A stretch of DNA of 64,000 bases from Berberis thunbergii (lineage: Eukaryota > Streptophyta > Magnoliopsida > Ranunculales > Berberidaceae), in NCBI GenBank assembly GCA_003290165.1, contig QNQO01009133.1, positions 1 to 64,000 of the forward strand, in the 5' to 3' direction. Shown in pieces: positions 36,810 through 49,200 of the stretch. The notes under the pieces were generated by a model. It did no database searches. It was given only the letters and a program-made list of their open reading frames with translations, and was not told the DNA's origin. The first letter of the stretch is position 1; every line of letters starts with the position of its first letter. The position numbers were made by a program, and so were the translations under genes.

Positions 36810-37402
36810 CTTCGATTGATTGATTCGTTGATGGGTTTATCGATCGATCAATTGAATGAGAGAAACAGAAAGAGAGAGAAAGTAGATTGCCGTGTTGGAG
36901 AAGAAGATGAAATGAAAGAGTTTCAAGAGGAAGAAGATATGAAATAAGACTTTCATTTGTTGAACCGGGTTTAGTGAGGGGCTCTTGGACTGGGTTTGAT
37001 GGGCGGTTCGTGATGGGATGAGCAATTTAGTTTGGTTTGACAGATTGGGGAATTTTCTTGGTGGATTCCTTCCCTTTTCTGGTCGGTAAGATACAACAAT
37101 GATTAAGTTGCGCTAAATTTTTTCTTCCAACTTTGGGATATTCCATAGTTCAGATTTGGTAAGTAAGCAGTTCTATTTGTCTTTGACCTTGTTAGGATTT
37201 ACCATCCCCACCACCCACACTTGATAATCCACGAATGATAATGAAATTAATAAGTTTCATAAAGAATAATAATGAATTTATGGTTGACATGGGGATGCGA
37301 CTAACTTTAGAGCATCTTGAAAAAGCTTCCTAAAGAAACTACCTACCTTATTATAATAATATATTGGCAGTGACTACTCTACCCCACAATTTACTCGTGA
37401 AT
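36810..37402 (-). promoter_or_regulatory. 5' flank of ELC
   Basis: Immediate upstream DNA. The minus strand reads CT-rich (TTTCTCTCTCTTTCTGTTTC near 36860-36880), typical of a plant 5' UTR. It ends at the fourth fold-back element, which therefore sits about 600 bp from the start codon. Confidence 0.35.
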
Positions 37403-37595
37403 CAGTTTAAGTGTCGAGGAAAACAGCGAGAGACCCCACGGGAGGAATCGTCCATCTCCCTCGGGATGCGCGCTTGACTTTTCAACGTATGCATCCCGAG
37501 GGTTCAAGTGTGCATCCCAGGAGGATGGACGACCCTCCCCCCTATGGGGTCCCTCGCTGTTTTCCTCGCCATTTCCCTCGACAATTAGAATTTTT
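37403..37595. mobile_element. Fold-back MITE, Mutator-like, copy 4 (divergent)
   Basis: Arms GTCGAGGAAAACAGCGAGAG and CCACGGGAGGAATCGTCC pair with GGACGACCCTCCC-CCTATGG and CTCGCTGTTTTCCTCG. The core again holds CTCGGGATGCGCGCTTGACTTTTC. No clear target duplication. This copy has an extra internal GGGTTCAAGTGTGCATCCC segment. Confidence 0.7.
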
Positions 37596-37730
37596 CTTTC
37601 ATCTTTCTCACATTATCATTAAGTTTTTTTTTTGTTTTTTTTACTTACTCACAACACCAATAATATGCATAACTTAACATAGAAATTTAAACTCAAAATA
37701 AAATAAAAAATGTAAAATAGGGTAACTTTC

Positions 37731-38220
37731 AACCAATTTAAACCATCAATTAAAACCGATTCTCAAGTTCATCAAAACACAAAAGTTGTAGCACTATGAG
37801 TTATTTAATAAACACAACTTGAATCACTTGAAAATGTTTTGAAATGAGAAATTTATGGTCATTTTACTAAAATCACGCAAATCTGTCTCACAATGAAAAC
37901 GGGATAGAGTTTCTGACTTTCGGCCAATTTATATACTCGATCGAGACTGATTTTCAAGTTGATCAAAACACAAATATTATATTATTCTGAGTTATCTAAT
38001 AAACACAACTTTAATCACTTGAAAATGTTTTGAAATTAGCAACTTATGGTCATTTTACTAAAGTCCGCAATGAAATGGGATAGTATTCTGACTTTCGGCC
38101 AACTTATATGCTCGATTGAGACAGATTCTCAAGTTGATCAAAACACAAAAGTTGTAGTACTTTGATTTATCTAATATACACAACTTGAATCACTTAAAAA
38201 TGTTTTGAAATATTCCACGA
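37731..38220. repeat. Tandem repeat, about 180-190 bp period, 2.6 copies
   Basis: CTCAAGTTGATCAAAACACA, AACTTGAATCACTTGAAAATG, GGTCATTTTACTAAA and TCTGACTTTCGGCCAA recur in order in copies starting near 37731, 37922 and 38099. The last is truncated. Non-coding. Confidence 0.85.
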
Positions 38221-38781
38221 TCGAGACAATTGGATGAATCCCGTGAAACCATTTCATAGTAGTTCATTGATATCTTTTTTTTTAAAAGCAAATCGACTTC
38301 AATTCTTAAATAATCCACATCACTTCTGATTCCATTGAGCAAGTTATGGTCATTTTACTAAAATCATGCAAATTTGTCCTAAAAAATTTGCTGAAATTTC
38401 ATGTTCCTCCGAAACTCTGCGAGGTTTGTCTTAGGCAAACAATAGTTTTTGTGTGAACCTGGTTTAATAAAAATTTATAAACATATGGTCAATATTTATC
38501 TCACATTCAAATTTGAATTTGATTTTTTCTAATGTTTGTCCTCAAAATAAATTTTAACTCTTAATTTGAATTTTGGCCATCGATAAGCTATTTTCCGCTA
38601 GAGTCGTATTTGTCATTTAACTTGATCCACTTTCTTGGATTTCGACTATCTTGGACTTGTCTTTTTGAAACTTTGACAATGCTTGACCAACCTTCATATA
38701 TTTGACTTTGGTCTCTTCAATTGACTTCGTCGTTGATTGACGTTGACTGTGACTTGATTTTATATTCTTGCATTGACGTAC

Positions 38782-40954
38782 CACTACAAAAAAATGGTTA
38801 GCAGCGACACAACATTTTGTATTAGCAACGAGAAGTTGATGTTGCCACATTGCTACAAGAGGAATGTGTTGTGGAAACCATTTTGTGTCCCCTTAGATAA
38901 ATATATAATTATGATAAAAAGAAGCCACACACTACTTTCCCTAAAAAAAATTTGTGTACTCACTCAATTCTCCAACTTTTATTCCACCATGCTTGGTGCT
39001 TCCCGTTTTAGCTCCACTACTCCAAGTTTCCAACACTTCCCTACTTTCTTACCATAAAAAACAAAAAAATGAACTTCTTCGTGTTGACGATCGGCATAGG
39101 CTAAAGCCTATAGAGTAAGATTGGATTCAAACTTGTTTTTGCAAATCAGGTATATTCGATCGATTTGTTCCTAGGTTCTTCTTTGTATTGTTTTGATTAT
39201 ATGAGTGGACTGTTATGTTTATTTTGTGAAATTGAGATATGATTGGATCTGCACATTTAGTGTTCATTTCAATGATTTGATATCCATATCACATGTAGTT
39301 ACTTTTCTTTTCTATGAATAGGATGGATTTGTGTTTGAAACATTTGAATTGTTCGCCACCCCGACCCTAATCACCTGTTCTACTCAACAATCAAGAGGGG
39401 CAAGTTGGCTTTGCAATCTTGAAATCTAGGTAATCTTTCTACATGTCCATTTCTTATTACATACGTATTCCATGTTCACTTTTTGATTTTTTTTTCTCAA
39501 ACTCTGTTTCTAGATTTTCTTATCTTATTGCATATTCCCTGTTCAGTCTTGTAAATTAACTTTGGTTTCAAAGTTTCATAACCTATAAACTTCTTCATGT
39601 CTTAAGTAGTAGTCAATCTATGCGGATGTTTCAGATGATGAGAAATGAAGATGATTGGTTGCTTCACCTTGCAATGGTGCATACATGTTAGATGTTATGT
39701 GCATATATGAGCATTATCAAAGACAATATGATTCTCCATTATAACACACTTGACATGGTTTAGTTTGCTAGGGCTGAACGAATATTACATTTACTCTTCC
39801 ACTTAAAGACTAACTTTGAATATTAAAGTTAACTTTAGGTCTTTATGAGATGTTTATTTCACTTTATAAATTAAGGGACATTTGTAGGAGCTTAGTGTTA
39901 ACTGCTAACTAATGGAAGATGTAGAAACCAGTTTTCGTAGCTAGCAATTAGCTTATGCTTGGCTATACAGATTTTTATTAGAATTATTACTCAATAATTA
40001 TTATTTTTATTGATTTTAATGAAATTAACTTTTTTGACATTGGATTTAGATGACACTTATTGTTATGAAGTTTTGCTATGTTGTGTATAAGTGAAGTCAA
40101 CATAGTTTTATCTTTGTTGCCGCACGCAAGTGTTAAATAGAATCACCGGGGATTATACATTGTATATCACATTTAAGTAGGCATATATTAAAATTTTACA
40201 CCTATTATATCCTGCTACAAAGACAAACATCTTCTTGGTCTTCCTCGTGGAAAATTATATTGAGCTAATTAAAGTTAAATTGCCCATTTATTTTAATATA
40301 TGAACTACTTATTAGATTTACGTTGAACTATTATTTGGTTTTTAACTTTGTTTATTTATCATTACTTGCAAGGTTTTCAGAATGGGTATCTACCACGAGA
40401 ATGAAGAGCTTACACCAAGCCTTTCAAATGCTGCATCATTCTATTTTTGTATCTTGATTGAAACAGTGTATTGTTTGTAACAATGTATCATGTGGAATAG
40501 TGATAATTTTTACTTAAAATTGTTTATGTAGTGCTGAATTTGTCTAGTATTCCATTTTCCTTGTGTAAAAACCATTGGTGCTTGCTCTTGCTTGTTATGA
40601 ATTGGTTTGTTGTAATAATATTATATTTTTTTATTTTTAAAAATTTATTGTCGACAAATCACCATTAGATATATCAACAACCAAAGCCCTTTGTCACCAT
40701 TAACTTTTGACTTTCGGTAGCACCAAATAAGGCAACAATACAAGGTACGAAAAAAAAGTTTGTTGCCAAAAATATAACCACGAACAACTAACTTTTTTTC
40801 ATTGCTAGTGGTTCATCGCCATTGACCTTTGAGTTTTGGCAACGCCACATATGGGGAACAAAACATTGAATGTATACAGTGTGTTACCAATGGCTTTTGG
40901 CGACAAGCATATTGGTTGTCGTTGCCATTTTTTTTTTTTTTTTTTTTTTGTAGT
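38782..40954. mobile_element. Non-autonomous CACTA (EnSpm-type) element
   Basis: Starts CACTACAAAAAAATGG and ends with the inverted equivalent CCATTTTT...TTTGTAGTG. CACTA termini with subterminal repeats (GGCAACG, TTGTTGCC, GACTTTCGG/TTTGAGTTTTGGCAACG) are the family mark. The expected 3-bp target duplication is not clean. No transposase frame is visible; the interior near 39060-40470 may be captured non-coding DNA. Confidence 0.75.
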
Positions 40955-41994
40955 GTGTGTGGTTGAGCCTTCATCGCATCTCAATGATCTAATTTCATTG
41001 ATTACTTACAACCCAATATGCACAACTCTATAATTCTGTCATATATTTTTACAATATCGCTTTACTTAACTTATATTGGTTTTACAAGCTTAATCAATAT
41101 TTGTTTTTGCTCTAATTCACAAATAACATTTTTAGTTTATCCTTCATTTTTTTTTTTTGTTGTAAAGATAGAATAAAAGAAGATTTTATGATTGACAATG
41201 CTCTGGTTAACCAAACTATTGTCAAATAATCGACTACTTTTAGAACAACTAGTTTGGCTTGTTGCAGTCTTGTCTTAATTAAACTGATGTTTTCCCTTAT
41301 GGTTTGGTTGATCGAGCATTTTGGTCAACCAAACACGTGTCCATATTTAGCTTCGAAGCTGATCTGCCTTGAAATTCCTTAATTATATGAATTATGATGT
41401 TATGGCCTTCCTTGCTTGGTATGAGGAGCGTGATTTAGGCATATGTCCTTGAGTTGACCGTCTTGCTTTAAAATTTTCATTTTAACTGGAGCTGTGGAAC
41501 CATTTCAGTCAAATACCACATAACACATTTAACACATATCTCAAAGTCTATTAATCAAATGGAGTTGAATTAAACCTAGCAGCTGGTTGGATCATGACGG
41601 GTTGGCGAGTGAGAGATCGTCGGGCATGAATACGACCTATTTAGTTACCAAGAAACATGAACCCGACAGTCAATAAATAGGATGTCCACCAACGTGACTC
41701 GAAATGCCTTGTTTCGCACAACAATTTGCAATGAACTGACACATCATAGATAACAATTGACATGTTAACCGAAAATGACTTTAAATGGATACGAGAACCC
41801 AACATAAACTACTCGTTCGACGCGAATGACAAAAACTAACGGATCCAAATGATAAACTTAACATGATCCATTTATGTAAACTCTTTAGCATGTTAGTAAA
41901 TTCCAGTGTTAGTGTTAGTTTTATGTGATTTATTTCGGGAAATTTCAATTTCAATCTCTATTGTTCTAAATCATATGGATGATCACAACCCTAA
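40955..41994. other. Spacer between the CACTA element and the MITE
   Basis: About 1 kb without recognised coding or element structure. Confidence 0.4.
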
Positions 41995-42721
41995 GAGCAT
42001 CTCTAATCATCCCCCCTAAAATAACTCCATTGAAAAAAACCCTCCAATCATCCACATAATAACTTATCCCTCAACTTCCCTCTAAATTTAGGGGGAAGTT
42101 TTTTTTTGTTTTGAAAAGCAAGCGGTTATTTAGGATCCCCGAACGTTAGTAATAAAGTAATCAAAATATCTTATATATTAATAAAATAAGCAAGCGGGGG
42201 AAGTTAACCATCCCCTATATCTTATATATTAATAAAATAATCAAAATATTTAATTTTCTAAATAAAAATAATAATAAAAACAAAAGTATCTCAATAATAA
42301 TATAATTAAAAAAATAATTATTAATACTAATTTAAATAATGATAAAAAAATTATTTAAAAAGTATTTATAGTATAATTAAAAACAAATAATTTTTTAACT
42401 CCCAAATTTTGTAATTAGTCAAATTTAAATTAAGTTAAAATTAATAATAGTATAATTAAAAGAAAATCTAAATAATAGTATAATTGAAAATAATAATATT
42501 ATATATTTAAGTTGAAGTTAATAATAATATTATTGAAACTAATTAATATAATTATATTAAGTTAAAATTAATAATAGTATAATTGAAATTAAATCGATAT
42601 AAAAAAGTTGAAGATATATTAAAATAATATTAAAAAAATTAAAATAGAGAATGTAATTGAAGTGGTGAATAAATAGAGACCCCGGAATTTGACACTTGGT
42701 TAAAACGGGGATGGAATGCTC
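41995..42721. mobile_element. Tourist/Harbinger-like MITE, AT-rich
   Basis: Ends GAGCATCTCTAATCATCCC and GGGGATGGAATGCTC are inverted repeats flanked by TAA at 41992-41994 and 42722-42724, the 3-bp duplication of PIF/Harbinger elements. The interior is very AT-rich. Confidence 0.65.
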
Positions 42722-43252
42722 TAATCCGAAGTCAAAGCCAAAGAAAAAGACTGATACAGAAAATAAAAAGAAGTCCTAAGAAGCGCCTGAAAGTTGACGT
42801 TTACAGATCTCGTGGGACCCATTTGAATAAAGCGACAAATATGAGAGAAGCACGTGCCCGTTTCTCGGCGTGCGGACAGGACAAGCGATTAAAATGGAGT
42901 TATTCACACAAAACCTCGAAAGGCCCATTGTTTGGTGTTTCAGACGAATTTCTTCATTCACTGAACCGACCACCAACGCAAAATTACAACCTCTCTTACA
43001 ATTTCTATTTCTGGCCCCTCATTTCTCTCTCCATCTCTCTGAGCCAGATGGGATTAGGTATCTAATCCGTTTATTTCGTTAGATTTGATATTTTTTTTTG
43101 AGTTTTTGTGTTCAAGTTTTGATTTTGCATTCAGAGAAGGTTTGATGTTTTGAGAAAGAGAGAGATTTTGGTGGAATTTGATGTTTGGGGTGATGGGTTT
43201 TGAAGTTGGAATGATGGGTTGAGGTTGAAGTGAGGTGAGGTGAGGAGAGGAG

Positions 43253-46200
43253 ATGGAGAGGGCATTAACAATGGATACAACAAGGGGAGGAGATGTGGAG
43301 GATGATCGGCACCGGTCGCCTTATGTGGTGTTGCAGCAGATTTCGGAGGAGGCGGTGAGAGTAGCTAGTGAAGCCATACAGAATGCGGTGCCCCGAGGAG
43401 GTGGAGTTGGTGTTGGTGTTGGTGAAGGAATTGGTGTGGGTCCTGTTGGTGGTGATGGTGAGGGAGGTGGGATTGGTGAAGGTGGAGGAGTAAGAGGTGG
43501 GATTGGTGGAGGGGGGCATCGAAGGGCGAAAAGTGAGATGGCACCTTTGACCCATCAAAAAAGTAGTAATACTAATAATAATTTTCAGAAATGGAAGGCT
43601 CAGGTGCACAAGGCAATGCAATGGGGTGCGGATGGTCCCCAGCATGAATGGCGATACACATTTAATCCTGAAGTTTTGGCTAATCAGAAGCGCCAGTGGT
43701 ATAAGATTCACTCCTCCAAAGCACCAGTATGTTCTAACATTTCTTTTCTTTTCATTTGTCACAATTATTTCAGTCCGAAAAATTGTAGAAGTTGTATGTT
43801 ATATACGTGAGATTGTGAACAAATTCACATTTTTACTTCACTATGAGACTGAATTGAACATTTTTCGTGCATGCTGACACAAACCCAATGCGCCAAAATA
43901 ACTGGGCAATGTCCATGGAAGTGCAAAGCAATGTAAAGAGATAGGGCAATATACCCTGGGAAAACCCTCGATTTGGTGACAAAAATCCAGTATAGATAGT
44001 GATGACAATTACAGGAAAAATAAAACACAACCAAATGAGCAAGATATAAACATCCACTTCACACTCGGGATACACACAATGCCTCACACACTTTCAATAA
44101 AACCATGCATGACAATTCCGATGACAGGAGCGTTTTAATCACACATGATGTAAAATAACATGGGAAATTTAACGAATTGGAAAGTGATGAACATCATGCT
44201 GTTGTGAGGAATAAAACTCTCAAATTCGTCAAATCTTTCTTAGGAATATCAAACTGGACCACCTGAAGTGTGAGAATTCATGCTCATATCTCTTATATAT
44301 TGGAAAGAGTTGGTGATCAAACTGAGATTTCTATTCGAAACATGATTCTCAGTTCTCGTAAAAATGTGCTCTGACTTGCACCCCTACTTATCAATTTACA
44401 CGTCAGCAAACTGACTTGATCGCAGGTTGCAGCTGATTGATCGTCTGGGAGCACTTTTGTATCTGATCGGTTGGAACCTCAGCTTGACATGATACTAACT
44501 CTTGAAACTGACGTGATTGTTATGATATATAATGTGTAGTTCCAGCTTATAGTTAGAAATGTACGATTGTTTATGCAGTTTGTGCACATATTGAAATCGT
44601 ATCAGGTTCATCAAACTTTTCTAAACTGTTTTCAAACCTAAATGAGTTTAACCTTTAAAACTTGTTTCGAAATCTGTGAAGCATGTAAAGAAAAACGCAT
44701 GGATCTTTTGATGAAAATTTATTTGTGGGTTTGCTTGTCCAAACAATAAAGACTATTGGATGTTTTTGTTATTCATAGTGATACTATTGCACGGCATGGG
44801 TGTAAAGGAACGATCTTTTGGGTTTTGGAAGCAAGGAGTGTAGCGTCCCATACTGGATTGTGCACACTCCACCTTCAGTTGCTTCCGCACCCCTTGCATG
44901 TTATCACCAGCAATTTTGCACTGTAAGGCATGTCAATCTGTCCCAACCAAACTGTCAAATCTGATACCAAGTCCAGTACAAAATTGTATTTAAGTGAGTT
45001 ACAAATACAAATCCCATTTATGTTTATAGATATTGTTGACTAGAGCACAAGCAACATAAAAAATGTGGGACTGAGAGACTGAACTTAGATTCTTATAACT
45101 AGTAACAAATAAATCTCATGTAACCTTATTTATTCTTTAACTTGACCAATCTTCGGAGGACATTTGAACACACCACAGGCTACTGTCCTTGAAGAAGATG
45201 AGTTCTTTTCCTCAGAAGGATACCTCTTGGCTTCACAAACAGGCTACAGCTGTGCTCTAGCATTGAGGGGGTTGGAAGCTGCAGGATATAATTGTGTTTC
45301 TGGGTTATGCTATTCAAAGGTAAGAGGTTATGATGTTTAGTTGATAGAGAAAATGAACTTCCTTGGAGTGTAGGAGCATTAGTTAGAGGTGAGGAGGCTT
45401 AGAGCTTGTTTGTTAAAAATACTGAAACCTAAGTCTTATACTAAAGCTGAGACTAAAGAATTTATATTGAATGCTGATACTGAAAAGAAACCTGAAAGCT
45501 GAATTATCAAAGTTTTGAAAAATAGTTGTTAGATTCATTATATAGATAAATAAAATTTAGTTAAATCTTTGAACATGGTAACTATGTCAAAGATATAATA
45601 AATATAAGATTGAGATTGGAGGTTACACTTACAGCTTTCAATATTCAAAGATAAGCAAGAAACTCTTGCTTTTTCTTAAACACTGATTGAATTCAGACAT
45701 CAGGCACATTAACAAACACTACTTAATTGAAAAATCATTGAGTTTTCTAGAATTAAGTTCTTAAGTTACAAATAAGTGTTTAACAAAGAAGCTCTTAGAA
45801 GGATATTAAACTCAGGCCCAACTGCCCAAGAGACCTCTTGGAGGAGCTTCTGATGAAAGGGCACTAAAAGAGAGGGAGGTAAGGTCAGGACTGGTTCTAT
45901 CAATTCATACCAAAATGGCAGGCAAAAAGACAGGATAGAGGTTACAGAGTTTTTGAAGAGGATAGAGGTTAAATTTAGTTGCTCAAAGCGGCAATAGTTT
46001 CCTTTTCTCTTGTTTCTTTGAAATGCTAAGAAAATTATTAGTACTGTTACAGTGGTGTTAATTTCATTAATTTGTTTTGTCATCTAATCTGTGTTATTTC
46101 ATTAATAATACCTTGTTCCATAATATATTATTATGTCAGGTAACTCACGAGGCTGTTGTTTGTAGGACCTTACAAAATATAAGGTGCCTATGTTGCTGTT

Positions 46201-49200
46201 TGAACACTTTGTCATTGTGGGTCTTCATTCAGACTCTAATCTGGAGGCCGTTGAGGATGCATTTGCCAAAAGGAAGATGTGGGAGTTACATAGGACTAAG
46301 TCTGAAATATTTGATCTCAAAAAACGCCACTACAATGGACCGTCACTTCCGACGTTGGAACCTCAGGTTATTTCTGGTAGATTATCTAGTGTGGACTCAT
46401 TTGTCATTTTTCTGTTCTGGAGAGTTGTAATGCTTATATTTTATATTCATGGATGATATTGTGGATGACATGTATTGGTCAACTTGGAGGATCCTGTTTT
46501 GATTCTTAAAATTTTCAAAACTTTTATGTTCCATTTCTAATGTGTAGTACAAATTTGGAACAAGGATTTAAAAAACCTTTGAAACTTATGTGCTCGTCTT
46601 GTTTCGAGGTAAAACCCATGAAAAACATGTCAAAATTTGAGGGCAAAACTTAAACTATAAAAACTCAGTGAAACCTACATTCCACATTTTAAAAACTACG
46701 TTTCACACTTTGAAATGTTTAAAATTGTCCTTATTTTTAATTTTTGTAATGTACTTAATTATCTTTATTTTATTTTTCATTTAAAAGGGCCCTCTGAATT
46801 TGGTGATGGAACTTGCAATTTTGTTATGCAAAATATGGATGTGGAATTATGACCTATTTATAAATATATTTCAGTTTTAAGTACTTCCTTATTTAAAATA
46901 CACACTTTTAAAAACTTTTGCCCCGTGCATTGAGGCTTACACCTAATGTTTCAGTTTAATAGAATGCCTCAAGTCACGCCTTTGCATTAAGAAGCCTTGG
47001 TTTGGAATACATCACAATATTTTTTGCTCGCCAAAGATTGTTTGTAATTGATGGCATCTTTATCTTCTTTTGTTTACTAGACTACCCTTTACAAGTAGAA
47101 AGCTCTATTTTATGAAGAAAGAAGAGCTTAATAATATTCATTTAAATGCTACACCAAACAATTCCCTGGCTTTTTACTGGCTATGTAACTCTCATTTCTC
47201 ATGATTCTTATTAGATGCAAAGCCTGATGCACTTTTGATTATAACTGTGCAGATTCTTTTTAAGTATCCTCCTGCACAGAAATTAGCAATTCGGCCACAG
47301 GATTTGCCCGCTTTCTGTTTTCCTGAAGGCATTAAGGTCTGGTTAGCTGATTTTTTTTGGGTTATATATTATATATACATATCAAATATTGCTTGGGTAA
47401 TGCCTTTTGTAACATTTAAATTGTGCCTAGCTAGGAAACTGATTAGTGGGGCTCCGTTCATGGGGCCAAATTATGTTGTTTGTTCTTGGTGCCATATTGT
47501 GTGTTTGTTCAAGCATGTGGTTGGGAGTTTCTATGGGTTGATGGACTCTAGCCCAATTTTCTTTATTTTAATCTCCTTTCTTCTTCCTATGCTTTGCATA
47601 ATTTTGACATGCATTTGCTCCCAAACGTAACATACTATTGGCTTGTGGATGGAAACTATGCATCTTAAAAGAGCCTTATTTTCTAGGCATATTATTTTTA
47701 CCACTAACTGTGGTTAGAGAGTTATGTTTTAGGAAGATCATGGATTTTGATAAGCTTCTTCAATTGAATATCCAAGTGCTTACAAATTATCAACACACAA
47801 GAAGAAACAGTGGCTTTTTATGCTCACTGAAAAAGGTTCAAGATAGACATGCTTTCACAAAAGTAGGGGTGGGCAATGTCGGTTCGGTTCGGTTTTGAGC
47901 CCCAAACCGATTTCGAACCGATTTAATTCGGTTTGTCCAAAACCCAAACCGAAACCGAATTTTGTATTTGTAAACCGATGAATTCGGTTGAACCGAATTT
48001 CGGATCGGTTCGGTTCGGTTGGACCGAAATTTCAGGCTCAAGCATTTGAAAGACTTTCATTAAAACATGTCCAATTTTTTTACAGGTCCAATTTTTTATA
48101 GACTCAATTTTTAGCCCAAAATTTGAAAACTTTGAGAGAATGGGGTGATTTTGTGCAACAGGGTGTATTGCAATGCATTTGTTGCAATAATCAAGTATTG
48201 ACACCTACTTTTTATTTAGTTATTTATATATATTTAATTAATCGGTCGGTTCGGTTATAAATCGGTCGGTTCAAAACTGCAAACCGATTTTGAACCGTTT
48301 ATAATCGGTTCGGTTCGGTTTAAATTATTTTCTCTCTACTCATATTTCGGTTCGGTTACCGAACCGAATTTGAAAATCGGTTCGGTCGGTTAACCGAATT
48401 TAAATCGGTTTTTGCCCACCCCTACACAAAAGCATTAATGCTTGGGAGCTTGGGGAGATCAATAATGTTACCTCACAGAAAATGGATCTCTCAATGAGGC
48501 AACTGGCCAATGGCTTTGGTACACCTCTCGTGCAGTTTTACTCTGGACAGTTATAATGACTATACTTACCTCAATTTGATTATAATTAGTTATAACTCCA
48601 TCCCCAGTTAGCATCAATTGGACGGAACAGGTGGTTCCCAGAACCAGCTTGTTGCTTTGGTTTGTCTGCCTTGGCAGAATTTCAATTATAGGTAATCTTG
48701 ATAGGAGGAGGAGGGAGGGACTGGTGCTAGTTGTGCACCTATAATGCATGGACTCGGATATGCGTGTCGTGTCAGACACGGATACGACACAGCGATTCGG
48801 CAATTTTCAAAAAAATAGGACTCGGCGACACAGTCAAACTTATTTTTTTAACATATACATGGCTTCGAATGCTTACATGCAAATAAAAGGAGCAAAAACT
48901 ACATAACTACCTGGTAGAGTTATTCCATATGTCATGATTTTATTGGAGAGTGACACAAGGAGCAAAAGGCTCAATGGGCAAAACAAAAATTCTTCCAAAA
49001 TCAGACTTTAGTTTGGATAATCTCTATGTCTCATTTATTTAATTATTCCACTTCCATATAGTTTTTCTTTCCTTCATTTCACAACAGCAAGGTCTTCCTC
49101 CCAACTCAACAGATCTCATCCATGACTTTCTCAATAACAAAAAAATCTCTAGATCACTCCACCATTCAGCCACACACATCTCTGAATCGAATAAGCCATT

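Noticed and set aside
43265..43762. 165-codon minus-strand frame
   Set aside because: Antisense of the Gly-rich first DENN exon. GGN-rich coding yields open antisense frames.
45766..46083. 105-codon minus-strand frame in DENN intron 1
   Set aside because: No recognised protein, no splice support, and AT-rich intron composition.
47235..47630. 131-codon plus-strand frame
   Set aside because: It includes the real 28-codon DENN exon 3 and then runs into intron; only 47253-47336 is coding.
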